Assembly: GCF_001712795.1 (NCBI RefSeq)
Contig: NZ_KV757554.1
Coordinates: 600 to 40,986 of the forward strand
Length of the DNA stretch: 40,387 bases
DNA from: Nostoc sp. KVJ20
GTDB taxonomy: Bacteria > Cyanobacteriota > Cyanobacteriia > Cyanobacteriales > Nostocaceae
Direction of reading: 5' to 3'
The position numbers were made by a program, and so were the translations under genes. Below, piece by piece: positions 32,410 through 40,375 of the stretch. Position 1 is the first letter of the stretch; each line of letters opens with the position of its first letter. The notes beneath the pieces are model-generated. The model was not told the origin of the DNA. It made no database searches and saw nothing but the letters and a program-made list of their open reading frames with translations.

Positions 32410-33087
32410 TTAAATAACTGAACTGCTCAAAAACACAATGCCGATCGCACAGAAAGCGAAGCCAGCAATGGTAATTTTCCAGGGTAAAGTTCGGTTGGTT
32501 TCTCCCATACCCATTGCAACACCAATTTGTCTGGCACTCATGGCAACTGCAAACAGAGTTAAGGTCATACCTACTATATAGGCAATTAATGGTATCGTTC
32601 CTGCCCCAATAATAGATTCAGCAACAGTGTAACCCTGAAATAAACCAGCACTGATGCCCATCAGAGCAAGTACCACAAAGTTTGGTTGATTTGGCATCAT
32701 CAGCATAGTACTAAAAATGATCGTAGAAATAGCGATCGCTATTTCTACACCTGGAAAATTTAGCTGGGATAGATGAATTACAATGCCCAATATTGCTGCT
32801 AAGACAAAACATCCAACTATCACAGCGCCACGAATAAACACAGATGAGAGTAAGCCAATAGCAACAATACCAACTAAACAATCCAAGCCAATTACTGGAT
32901 CTGCCAGTCCCCAGAGAAAGCCTTCCCAGTAGTTAGAGATGGTATGGTCAACTGGTGTTCCACTTAATGAACTCAGCAAGCTAATTAAAAGTAGAACTGC
33001 GATCGCCCCAATATGGCGATACATTAAATTCGAGGTATAAAATTCCCGTGAAGTACGGAATGGTGATAATTTAGTTTTGAACATCAC
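32410..33087 (-). CDS. HupE/UreJ-like membrane protein
   Basis: 225 residues with six to seven membrane helices. FLWGLADPVIGLDCLVGIVAIGLLS (residues 57-81) aligns with the HupE/UreJ signature HPxxGxDH, and GISAGLFQGYTVAES with the later family block. HupE/UreJ proteins are nickel or cobalt permeases linked to hydrogenase or urease. Here the motif reads DPVIGLDC: both signature histidines are replaced (Asp63, Cys70), so Ni transport by the usual ligands is questionable. No hydrogenase or urease gene is nearby. The start codon is uncertain; the first ~25 residues are polar. Confidence 0.75.
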   Translation of the reverse strand: MMFKTKLSPFRTSREFYTSNLMYRHIGAIAVLLLISLLSSLSGTPVDHTISNYWEGFLWGLADPVIGLDCLVGIVAIGLLSSVFIRGAVIVGCFVLAAILGIVIHLSQLNFPGVEIAIAISTIIFSTMLMMPNQPNFVVLALMGISAGLFQGYTVAESIIGAGTIPLIAYIVGMTLTLFAVAMSARQIGVAMGMGETNRTLPWKITIAGFAFCAIGIVFLSSSVI

Positions 33088-33157
33088 TATACGCCAAATT
33101 AGTTTTTTCGGTAATTTATACTACCCACTTACCCCAAAAAACTAACGTGGTAATTAC

Positions 33158-33245
33158 GCTAGTACCGCAAGGCGGAATTCGTAATTCGTAATTCGTAATG
33201 ACGCTCCTGCGTCGCTAACGCTGCGCTAACGTAATTCGTAATTAA
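33158..33245. repeat. Dispersed repeats (copies of 14476-14497 and 2351-2407)
   Basis: The first 22 bp are identical to 14476-14497. The following ~65 bp are the reverse complement of 2351-2407 with a few changes (ATGACGCTCCTGCGTCGCTA core flanked by CGTAATT units). Confidence 0.85.
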
Positions 33246-33300
33246 TTGTTTGCAAGGGTTTCAGATTGAAAACCCCAAGGCTAGGAATAGTAATACTTTT

Positions 33301-33410
33301 ACCTCCTGCCTCCTGCCTTCTGCCTTCTGCCTCCTGCCTTCTGCCTCCTGCCTTCTGCCTCCTGCCTTCTGCCTCCTGCCTTCTGCCTCCTGCCTCCTGC
33401 CTCCTGCTAT
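33301..33410. repeat. Heptamer tandem repeat (CTGCCTT/CTGCCTC)
   Basis: About fifteen 7-bp units alternating between CTGCCTT and CTGCCTC, ending CTGCTAT. Confidence 0.92.
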
Positions 33411-33445
33411 ACTCAGCAAGTACACTGAATCAGTGGTTTAAGATA

Positions 33446-35197
33446 TCACCGCAGTAATTCCTCAACTTGATGTTGGCTCCACAAAGTTCTGTATAAACCC
33501 TGTTGTTGTAAAAGTTCTAAATGATTTCCGATCTGAACAATTTTTCCCTTTTCCATCACAAAAATTCGATCAGCCGCCGCCGCTGCTGATAATTGATGGG
33601 TAATAAAAATTACTGTTTTGCGGTCTGTACCACTGGAAAGATTGTTGAGGATTTGTGTGGCTGTTTGATTATCCACACTAGAGAGAGCATCATCTAAAAT
33701 TAACACTGGCGCATTGACCAGCATTGCCCTAGCTAAAGCAGTCCGTTGCCGCTGACCGCCAGAAAGAGTAATACCGCGTTCGCCAACAATAGTTTCGTAT
33801 TGCTGGGGAAAATTGTTAATTTCTGATTCAATTTGAGCAAGTTTAGCAACATATTCTATCTGCTCTTGTTCGCTAACTGGATCGCCATAGCGGATATTAT
33901 TTTTGATTGTGGTGCTAAATAGAAAGCTATCTTGAGGAACGTAGGCGATCGCAGATCGTAAATCTGTCAAAGCTATTTTAGTAATATCCAGCCCATCTAA
34001 AAACAACTGTCCTGATTCAATATCCAGCAAGCGCGGCAAAGCATTGGCCAAAGTCGATTTCCCCGAACCAATTGCCCCAACAATCGCTACAGTTTCTCCA
34101 GGAGCAATGGTAAAGTTAATATTTGCTAAAGCTGGAGTAGTGGAACCAGGGTAATTGTAGGTAAGATTTTTAGCTGTTAGTTCCCCTTTAAGTTCAGCCA
34201 TCGGTAGATGTATCGCATCGGCTGCATCTTTAACTTTCGGTGTGACAGAGAGAATAGATTCAAGGCGATCTATACTAACTTCACCCCGTTGGTAGGCAGT
34301 AATTGTGAATCCTAAAAGGGCTGTGGGGAAAACCAGACGCTCTACATAAATTAACAGTGCTAAAAAGTCGCCAACCTGAAGTGTCCCAGAAGACATCCGC
34401 GCCGCCCCTAGCCAGATAATCACCAGTGAACTGACATTAGCTAGCCCACCAATTAACGGAAACAGCGTATTTCGGATTTTTGCCAGTTCTAAGTTAGCAG
34501 TCAATAACTGCTGATTTTTCTTAGCAAAAGCTCGACGTTCATTAGCTTCTTGGGCATAGATTTTAATTAAGGCAATGCCACTGATATCCTCCTGAATGAG
34601 TTCGCTGATGTCAGAGAGTTGCTCTTGGACTGCTGCTTGTTGTTTGCGTAAGCGATCGCTAAACAGACTCACCAGCAAGAGCATAAAAGGGTACACTGCC
34701 AGGGAGGCTAGTGTGAGATCCACACTAATGGCCAGCATTACAGGCAGTGTCAGGGCGTAGGCAAACACAGTATTTGCCAAACTCAAAACTGCAAAACCCA
34801 ATAAACGCTTGATATTGTCCACATCACTGGTAGCCCGATTAATCAAATCGCCAGCAGTATTACTGGCAAAATAAGCCGGCTCCAGCTTGAGTAAGTGTTC
34901 AAAAATCCGTTGTTTCAGGTCAAATTCTACCTGCCGCCCCACCCCAAATAGCCAAATGCGGGATGCCATCCGCATTAGCCACATTGCCGAACTAAGCAAG
35001 ACAATGATCACTACGTAATGTAGTATTTGGTTCCAACTGAAGGTTGTCGAGAGTTTATCGACACCAGCACGAATCAACCAAGGGATATAAACACCCAGTG
35101 CATTAACAGACAACAAAGCCAGAATGCCCAAGGACATTTCCTGCCAATGGGGTCGTAGGTAAGCACCGAGTTTAGCGAGTCGTCGAGATTTTGCCAT
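33446..35197 (-). CDS. ABC exporter (MdlA-like half transporter, membrane plus ATPase domains)
   Basis: 583 residues: six membrane helices in the first ~310 residues, then an ATPase domain. Walker [10 protein letters not shown] (374-382), signature LSGGQRQR (479-486), Walker [13 protein letters not shown] (498-509) and switch His534 (FITHQ). The residue after the Walker B Asp is Asp503, not the catalytic Glu. E. coli MdlA and many heterodimeric exporters have this same LDDALS, where one of two ATP sites is degenerate. A partner subunit with a Glu would then be expected, but none is in the window. The substrate (lipid or drug) is unknown. It is followed by repeats on the 3' side. Confidence 0.92.
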   Translation of the reverse strand: MAKSRRLAKLGAYLRPHWQEMSLGILALLSVNALGVYIPWLIRAGVDKLSTTFSWNQILHYVVIIVLLSSAMWLMRMASRIWLFGVGRQVEFDLKQRIFEHLLKLEPAYFASNTAGDLINRATSDVDNIKRLLGFAVLSLANTVFAYALTLPVMLAISVDLTLASLAVYPFMLLLVSLFSDRLRKQQAAVQEQLSDISELIQEDISGIALIKIYAQEANERRAFAKKNQQLLTANLELAKIRNTLFPLIGGLANVSSLVIIWLGAARMSSGTLQVGDFLALLIYVERLVFPTALLGFTITAYQRGEVSIDRLESILSVTPKVKDAADAIHLPMAELKGELTAKNLTYNYPGSTTPALANINFTIAPGETVAIVGAIGSGKSTLANALPRLLDIESGQLFLDGLDITKIALTDLRSAIAYVPQDSFLFSTTIKNNIRYGDPVSEQEQIEYVAKLAQIESEINNFPQQYETIVGERGITLSGGQRQRTALARAMLVNAPVLILDDALSSVDNQTATQILNNLSSGTDRKTVIFITHQLSAAAAADRIFVMEKGKIVQIGNHLELLQQQGLYRTLWSQHQVEELLR

Positions 35198-35264
35198 TCA
35201 AGCAATTTTGCAACTTTATCATCATAGATTAACTGCTAGTCCCAGCAGACAGCTATGCAGAGGG

Positions 35265-35381
35265 AATAGGGAATAGGGAATGGGGAATGGGGAAGGGTAA
35301 AAACCTATTTGGAGACAGTGGGCTAAGTAATTCAACCCTTTGCCCTTTGCCCTTTACCCTTTACCCTTTACCCCTTTTTTT
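35265..35381. repeat. Heptamer repeats (GGGAATA/GGGGAAT and CCCTTTA/CCCTTTG)
   Basis: Two arrays: GGGAATAG-GGAATAG-type units at 35265-35298 and CCCTTTG/CCCTTTA units at 35336-35381 ending in TTTTTTT. The second array finishes just before the stop codon of the next minus-strand gene. Confidence 0.85.
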
Positions 35382-35387
35382 ACTTTA

Positions 35388-36041
35388 TTACCGCTGAACA
35401 CGCAAGAACCTGTAAACTTCAGCGAGATAACTTTCCCAAGTTCTTGTTGTCAATAGCAACGTTTCTGAATTTGGTACAAAGTCTTCAAGCCGTAACCCGC
35501 GTGTGCGAATATCTTGAGGATTTCCTTGTAATAGGTAGGGAGGCACTCTCAAATTATAAGAAAGAATGCTATCCCCAGTCACATCAGAGATATTCACGGC
35601 AGTGGTTGGTTGCCCTAATGCTACCAGTGTCCCAGATATCGGTGCGGCACTTGCTACAGATGTTTCACCTGTCATTGCTAGAGGTGCTCTATAAAGAAAA
35701 TAGGCGACTGCTGGTGTGCTTGCCAACAGCAAAATCGTCAGTGACCAACCTATCAGGTATCCTCCTGGTTTCTCTATTCCACCTCCTTTGATTTTCTGAG
35801 CTGCAAGAATCATCAGTAAAACAGAAGCTCCTAGAGGCTTGAGTGGAAAAGATATCATCCTCCACAACGACGCCACAGCTGGTTCGTTGGGGTTAAGAAA
35901 TGACAGGGCTACGATTACCAAGATAACGACTAAGATTAATCGCCCTACAAAAGTTCCAGAGGGATAAAATCGCTGGAACAGAGAATATACGATAGTGCCA
36001 ATCAGCAGCCACAGCAGTACTCGACTTAGCAATAGAAACAT
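35388..36041 (-). CDS. Membrane protein, possibly a shortened YdcF-like (DUF218) protein
   Basis: 217 residues. Four membrane helices are seen (about 5-22, 33-50, 66-82 and 96-115) with FPLKPLGASVLLMILAAQKIK and KPGGYLIGWSLTILLLASTPAVAYFL between. These resemble, from memory, the membrane part of cyanobacterial YdcF-family proteins. The following ~100 residues (GTLVALGQ ... RGLRLEDFVPNSETLLLTTRTWESYLAEVYRFLR) look like the two ends of a DUF218 domain with its middle missing, since the usual conserved DUF218 core is not seen. It could also be a different small family. Function is unknown. Confidence 0.5.
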   Translation of the reverse strand: MFLLLSRVLLWLLIGTIVYSLFQRFYPSGTFVGRLILVVILVIVALSFLNPNEPAVASLWRMISFPLKPLGASVLLMILAAQKIKGGGIEKPGGYLIGWSLTILLLASTPAVAYFLYRAPLAMTGETSVASAAPISGTLVALGQPTTAVNISDVTGDSILSYNLRVPPYLLQGNPQDIRTRGLRLEDFVPNSETLLLTTRTWESYLAEVYRFLRVQR

Positions 36042-36469
36042 AGATTAACTCTCAAATTTTCTGGTGCGGTGAGCCAGTGTGGTGGTGAGGCAGTTCACTT
36101 TAATCGGGGTTTTCACGCCACTTCCTTCAACGGGAGGGAACCCCCGCAACGGAGTGGCTTCCCAGAAGGAACTGCCGTGCATAATTTCCCTGGATAAAAC
36201 AACTGGCGACTTCCTAGCTTTAGCGACGCTATAAGCGTCACCCGTAAGGGCCAACCTAGAGGTTCCGGGAAATGGATTTATTTGATTGTCAAATTGTAAT
36301 CGCACTGTTTGACTTAAAATACTTCAAACCTCACACCCAAAGACTACTACCGTCGTAGTGATTTTAGTGCAATTTTTTGACACTGCGCCTATTATTTATA
36401 ATTTTCCAGAAGAGTAATGTAGCACCGGTAAACTAAATTAATTGAGTAATCCACTCAAAAGGAAAAACT
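36042..36469. other. Intergenic region with a dispersed palindromic repeat
   Basis: 428 bp between the divergent membrane protein and galE genes. The left part holds repeat-derived sequence, including the 45-bp element at 36114-36158 and GACGCTATAAGCGTC near 36223-36237. The 86-codon minus frame here reads through the repeat and was rejected. The right part is AT-rich and should hold the galE promoter. Confidence 0.65.
36114..36158 (-). repeat. ~45-bp palindromic repeat, same family as the insertion at 40275-40319
   Basis: On the minus strand it reads GCCACTCCGTTGCGGGGG, a centre, CCGTTGAAGGAAGTGGCGTG. Ends GCCAC / GTGGC are inverted, with an inner GGG...CCC stem. The plus-strand copy at 40274-40317 shares the ends and the order CGTTG...TTGAAG. 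Confidence 0.7.
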
Positions 36470-37468
36470 ATGTCGCCTGGAAAGCCTACCATTTTGGTAA
36501 CAGGGGGAGCTGGATATATTGGTTCCCATACAGTGCTTGCCTTGAAGCAAGCGGGTTATAACGTTGTCATACTTGATAATTTGGTCTATGGGCATCGTGA
36601 CCTTGTAGAAAAGGTTTTAGAGGTAGAACTGATCGTTGGGGATACAGGCGATCGCACTTTGCTAGATGACATATTTAAAACCCACGATATTTCTGCTGTG
36701 ATGCACTTTTCTGCTTACGCCTACGTAGGAGAATCGGTGACTGACCCAGCCAAATATTACCGAAATAATGTCCTTGGTACTTTCACCCTGTTAGAAGCGA
36801 TGCTGGCGGCATCTGTGAAGAAATTTGTCTTCTCTTCTACCTGTGCCACCTACGGAGTACCAGAATTTGTGCCCATTCCAGAAACCCATCCCCAAAATCC
36901 GATTAATCCTTATGGCGCTACAAAGCTAATGGTAGAGCGGATTCTCTCTGATTTTGATGTTGCTTACGGTTTCCAATCAGTGCGTTTTCGCTATTTTAAT
37001 GCTGCTGGTGCTAATCCCAATGGCTTACTGGGCGAGGATCACAACCCAGAAACCCATTTGATTCCCTTGGTGCTAATGACCGCTTTAGGTAAAAGAGAAT
37101 CCATCTCAATTTTCGGCACCGATTACCCCACACCCGATGGTACTTGTATTCGCGATTATATTCATGTCAACGACTTAGCAGATGCCCATATTTTGGGATT
37201 GGAATATTTATTAAAAGGTGGCGATAGCGAAGTTTTTAATTTGGGTAATGGCAGCGGTTTCTCCGTTAGAGAAGTTATTGCCGCAGCCGAACAGATAACA
37301 GGAATTTCCATACCAGTAGAAGAACGCGATCGCCGTCCTGGCGATCCCCCAATTCTCATCGGCACCAGCGAGAAAGCCAGAACAATCTTAGGCTGGCAAC
37401 CTCAGTATCTATCCATCCAAGATATTGTCACTCATGCGTGGCAGTGGCATAAAAAGCGACATAAGTAG
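36470..37468 (+). CDS. galE: UDP-glucose 4-epimerase
   Basis: 332 residues of the extended SDR type. The NAD site is TGGAGYIGSH (residues 11-20). The catalytic Tyr148-x3-Lys152 is in NPYGATKLMVERIL, with Ser/Thr at FSSTCATYG (121-129). RYFNAAGANPNGLLGEDHNPETHLIPL and DYPTPDGTCIRDYIHVNDLADAH are GalE signatures. It interconverts UDP-glucose and UDP-galactose, supplying precursors for galactolipids and exopolysaccharide. AAGGAA lies eight bases before the ATG. A single gene; heptamer repeats begin right after the stop. Confidence 0.96.
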   Translation: MSPGKPTILVTGGAGYIGSHTVLALKQAGYNVVILDNLVYGHRDLVEKVLEVELIVGDTGDRTLLDDIFKTHDISAVMHFSAYAYVGESVTDPAKYYRNNVLGTFTLLEAMLAASVKKFVFSSTCATYGVPEFVPIPETHPQNPINPYGATKLMVERILSDFDVAYGFQSVRFRYFNAAGANPNGLLGEDHNPETHLIPLVLMTALGKRESISIFGTDYPTPDGTCIRDYIHVNDLADAHILGLEYLLKGGDSEVFNLGNGSGFSVREVIAAAEQITGISIPVEERDRRPGDPPILIGTSEKARTILGWQPQYLSIQDIVTHAWQWHKKRHK

Positions 37469-37473
37469 GAGGG

Positions 37474-37567
37474 AATGGGGAATGGGGAATGGGGAATGGG
37501 GAAGAATAATAATTATTATGTGCTTCCCCTACTCCCTACTCCCCACTCCCTACTCCCTACTCCCCAC
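37474..37567. repeat. Heptamer repeats (GGGGAAT; CCCTACT/CCCCACT)
   Basis: GGGGAAT units at 37474-37504 and CCCTACT/CCCCACT units at 37525-37567 surround a 20-bp AT segment. The two arrays are near-complementary, so RNA could fold into a long hairpin that may serve as terminator between convergent genes. The second array reaches the last codons of the next minus-strand gene. Confidence 0.85.
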
Positions 37568-38255
37568 TCCGCCTCATATTTTGCAGTACAACAACTAATA
37601 TGCCGATAAATCCGAGGATTGGAAGTGCGATCGCCCAAGTTGGTAATTTCTGAGATTCACCCTCTACTAAATCACCATTGACATCCCGTAGGTTTCGTGA
37701 GTTCTGTGTAGATCCACCTGCTACAGTAACTTCAAATTTGAAGTTAAAGGGTTTGAATCTTGCCCCGGAGGCTGGTCTACCATTTAGTTGCAACTCATAA
37801 ATCCCTGGCTTGGGAAAGACAACTTCCGCCCCTGGGATGCCTTTATAGCGTTCAGCTGACACAGGTTCTAACTGTGGTTCTAGGAGTGGTGGCTCTCCCG
37901 CTGCATAGGGTTGGGCATAAACAGCCAACTCACAATTACACTGTGAGAGGGGAATCACCCTTCCACCTCTGCGGGTAAGGGCAAACCAAGCTTGAGAGGG
38001 TTCTCCAGCACGGGGATTATCATTTGGTTCAATGTGGAGAGTACCGCCGACATCTCCGGATACTTCCACTTTATGAGCAGATACAGGTTGCAGATTAGTT
38101 ATTGATATAACTAAGCAACTCAGGAATAATAAATACTTTATTGTTCCTTGACTCTGCCAAAAAATGTTTTTGAGCGGGTAAAGCCTCTGTTTTTGACTCG
38201 TTGGGATGGAGCCAGAAAATAAGGATGATTTACCGCGATTTGGTTGGGGGAACAT
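37557..38255 (-). CDS. Exported single-TM protein with predicted N-terminal His (unknown function)
   Basis: 232 residues. A hydrophobic signal (YLLFLSCLVISITNLQPVSA, residues 41-60) would be cut before His61, giving a mature start HKVEVSGDVGGTLHIEPND. A C-terminal membrane helix (WAIALPILGFIGILVVVL, about 207-224) plus basic tail anchors it. CNCELAV supplies two Cys in the middle. An N-terminal His is typical of copper-binding CopC and lytic monooxygenases, so metal binding is a reasonable idea, not shown. The ATG at 38255 overlaps the upstream TauE/SafE-like gene by 26 bp and has no clear ribosome site, suggesting translational coupling. The 38-residue segment before the signal is unusual. 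Confidence 0.7.
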   Translation of the reverse strand: MFPQPNRGKSSLFSGSIPTSQKQRLYPLKNIFWQSQGTIKYLLFLSCLVISITNLQPVSAHKVEVSGDVGGTLHIEPNDNPRAGEPSQAWFALTRRGGRVIPLSQCNCELAVYAQPYAAGEPPLLEPQLEPVSAERYKGIPGAEVVFPKPGIYELQLNGRPASGARFKPFNFKFEVTVAGGSTQNSRNLRDVNGDLVEGESQKLPTWAIALPILGFIGILVVVLQNMRRSGE

Positions 38256-39501
38256 AAAACTTTTCTACGGCTAAATTTGACCAAAAAAAGCGCGATCGCA
38301 CCATCAATACACTGAGGGTAATAATTCCCATCAGTACTGCTGCTAATTTATTTCCCCAAGTTGATTGCAAGGAACCCAGATAATGGGAACCAATCAACAC
38401 AGCATGAATGGCACTCAAGAGCAAGGCTGGCACACCCAATAGATGAATCTGTCGCCAACGCTTGCCCAAAGATTTTTGCAAAGATTCCCAACTTGTTAAA
38501 GCGGCGGGGGACATTAATACCAATGCTACAGCACCCGCAGCCATACCCCACTGAAATTCTGGCGGCAGAAAAGAAAAGGCGGCAAAATTCCATTGCAATG
38601 AGTGTTCTATCATGTGGACGGTGTGAACCACAGAAAGCACAAAAGATCCCACTCCCAAGCCCCGGCGATAACGCAGTGGTGAAGCCCATAAGCCACTAAT
38701 GGGACGCGCAATTAGCGCCAAAATTAAACAAATTAAAGCGGCGTGTCCGGTGTAATCTACCATTGTGTCACCAGTCCGCAATAAGGTGATGATGCCAATG
38801 GTGAGCGTCACCCAACCGCCTAATCGAAACAACTGACTGCGCCTGTCTTTACTTACCAATGATGTGGAGATGCCTACACCTAGCATTGTGGGTAAGGTTC
38901 CCAAGCCAAAAGCCAGCATAGTAGCTGTACCCATCCATAAATTGCCAGTTTCAGCGGCTTTAATTTGGGCAGCATACAGGAAACCACAGGGCATTAAACC
39001 CCAAGTCATCCCCAAAAGCATTGGTGTCCACCATTTGGTTTTTAAGGAAAGCTTAACCATTCCGCTGCTGAGGCGATCGTGTAAACTACCTTGCAATAGG
39101 GGGTGTAATACGGGAATGCGCGGTAGTAAATCGGGTTTTATTTGTCCTAATCCAAACCAAATCAGCATCACACCAGTTAGAATTGCCATCCAGCGCCGGA
39201 AGTCACTACCAACACCAGCTAGCTGTCCACCTTGTAGCAATACCGAACCCAGCGCCCCAATGCCAGCACCGACTAGAGCATAGCTCAACATCCGCCCTAG
39301 ATTTAGCAGGATGTGAAATTTTAATTGCTGTTGCCAAGTCTCGGACTTTTCTAAGGTTGATGTCCGTCCTAAGGAGACTGTTTGCGCTATTTTTGGCTGA
39401 TGAGACAGGGAAAATGCCACTGTTAGAGGGCCACACATCCCAAAGCAATGTCCAAAACTCCCCAGGAACCCCAGGATTGAAATCAGCAGTAAATCTACCA
39501 T
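38230..39501 (-). CDS. TauE/SafE (DsbD_2-like) protein fused to a ferric-reductase-like membrane domain
   Basis: 423 residues. The N-terminal half (1-245) has six or so helices and the Cys motifs GHCFGMCG (17-24) and LMPCGFLY (169-176) typical of SafE/DsbD_2 proteins that carry electrons or metals across the membrane. The C-terminal half (250-400) has helices bearing His in the pattern of MsrQ/ferric-reductase domains: His253, RRGLGVGSFVLSVVHTVHMIEH (279-300) and KRWRQIHLLGVPALLLSAIH (347-366). These could bind b-type heme. Such a fusion suggests transmembrane electron transfer coupled to metal or thiol handling. It is the first gene of a pair with the exported His protein. Domain calls are by eye. 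Confidence 0.75.
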   Translation of the reverse strand: MVDLLLISILGFLGSFGHCFGMCGPLTVAFSLSHQPKIAQTVSLGRTSTLEKSETWQQQLKFHILLNLGRMLSYALVGAGIGALGSVLLQGGQLAGVGSDFRRWMAILTGVMLIWFGLGQIKPDLLPRIPVLHPLLQGSLHDRLSSGMVKLSLKTKWWTPMLLGMTWGLMPCGFLYAAQIKAAETGNLWMGTATMLAFGLGTLPTMLGVGISTSLVSKDRRSQLFRLGGWVTLTIGIITLLRTGDTMVDYTGHAALICLILALIARPISGLWASPLRYRRGLGVGSFVLSVVHTVHMIEHSLQWNFAAFSFLPPEFQWGMAAGAVALVLMSPAALTSWESLQKSLGKRWRQIHLLGVPALLLSAIHAVLIGSHYLGSLQSTWGNKLAAVLMGIITLSVLMVRSRFFWSNLAVEKFYVPPTKSR

Positions 39502-39595
39502 AAAAAAAGTCCTGAGTTCTGAGTCATGAGTCCTGAGTCTAAAAATAAAGATTTTGAAGAATTAAGAAGAACTTTTTTTCTCTTCTTCTTTGCTC

Positions 39596-39615
39596 AGTAC
39601 TGAGTACTCAGTACT
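39596..39615. repeat. Perfect 20-bp palindrome from heptamer units
   Basis: AGTACTGAGTACTCAGTACT equals its own reverse complement. It follows a nearby GTCCTGA-type array and appears built from the same 7-bp unit. Confidence 0.8.
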
Positions 39616-39715
39616 CCTCTAGTGCGGCACTTTAACTAAAGTTGCGATCGCTGTCAAAAGACAAAGCGTCAAACTTGATGTTTACTTATGAGGAAAGAAG
39701 AAAGCAAATATACCT

Positions 39716-39825
39716 GGCGATTAGAAATCGCGGCTACACAAACTTTCGTCCGCCTGCGCGGACTTAAGAAATTGGAAACCCGCGTAGGCAGGTTTTGTCC
39801 CCTGTAGCCGCGAATTCCATTCGCT
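39716..39825. repeat. MITE-like element with terminal inverted repeats, copy 2
   Basis: The left end GGCGATTAGAAATCGCGGCTA and the right end TAGCCGCGAATTCCATTCGC are inverted matches. The interior has GTCCGCCTGCGCGGAC and CCCGCGTAGGCAGGTTTTG palindromes. It shares ends and layout with 19773-19889. Confidence 0.75.
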
Positions 39826-39892
39826 AGGCTTTTTACAAAAGTGAGATTCTTCCAACGAGCCATCTGTCGATTGATAAGTACTTTTCCCTTAG

Positions 39893-40196
39893 AGCCTATT
39901 TAGTAAATATTAAGTAGAGTATATAACGGCTGTGTAGGTCTTGGATGGTTTGATAAAATCTATATTTGTTGCATTTTTCTTGACTTGAAAGTTTGAAACT
40001 GATATTAAATAATCATTGCTAGTTTGTTCTAATAAAATGAATTTCTATTGAGGCTTTGAATTAACAATAAAGTTGTCAACCTAGCAGTAAAGTCTTGATT
40101 TTACTAAATTAAACAAAAACTTATGTAGTAAGATTTAACTAAAATTCTAAGAGCCTATTTATAAATTAGATATTAAGTAGGTATGTTACGGCTATG
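39893..40196. repeat. Direct repeat pair GAGCCTATTTA...ATTAAGTAG...ACGGCT
   Basis: Copies at 39893-39940 and 40151-40196 share GAGCCTATTTA, ATATTAAGTAG and ACGGCT(G/A)TGTA with small differences. The second copy continues into AGAGGATGTTTGAAAAGTCAT, a phrase also seen near 2290-2312. The 210 bp between contains no ORF. Confidence 0.65.
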
Positions 40197-40237
40197 TAAG
40201 AGGATGTTTGAAAAGTCATGATTGATGTATAAAATTT

Positions 40238-40375
40238 TTTTACCCCACCCTAGCCCTCCCCTTATAAAGGGGAGCCACTGCGTTGGGCGGCTTCGCCGAC
40301 TTGAAGCATGTGGCGTGAGGGAACTGGATTTTATTGTTTCCACCCTTTATAAGGGGGGACTAAGGGGGGTAATAA
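40238..40375. repeat. Dispersed CCCCTT/AAGGGG repeat, copy 2, interrupted by a 45-bp palindromic insertion
   Basis: Matches the reverse complement of 32220-32314, except that 45 bp (40275-40319) are inserted between CTTATAAAGGGGAG and GGAACTGGATTTT. The insertion has GCCAC / GTGGC ends and an inner GGCG / CGCC stem, and is flanked by GAG on both sides (40272-40274, 40317-40319). Confidence 0.8.

Larger units (their letters stand above)
33088..33445. other. Intergenic repeats
   Basis: 358 bp between two minus-strand genes. It contains the 22-bp element at 33158-33179, the dispersed repeat at 33179-33245 and a long CTGCCTT/CTGCCTC array. Short frames over the array (63 codons) are rejected. 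Confidence 0.75.

Noticed and set aside
33250..33457. Two 63-codon frames over the CTGCCTT array
   Set aside because: Repeat-driven, low complexity, overlapping each other and the ABC gene end.
36045..36305. 86-codon minus-strand frame (starts MRLQFDNQINPF)
   Set aside because: Most of it is a dispersed palindromic repeat whose relative at 40275 is not in a comparable frame; no ribosome site or family match.
39669..39863. 64-codon minus-strand frame
   Set aside because: Lies across the MITE-like element; no start signal or similarity.
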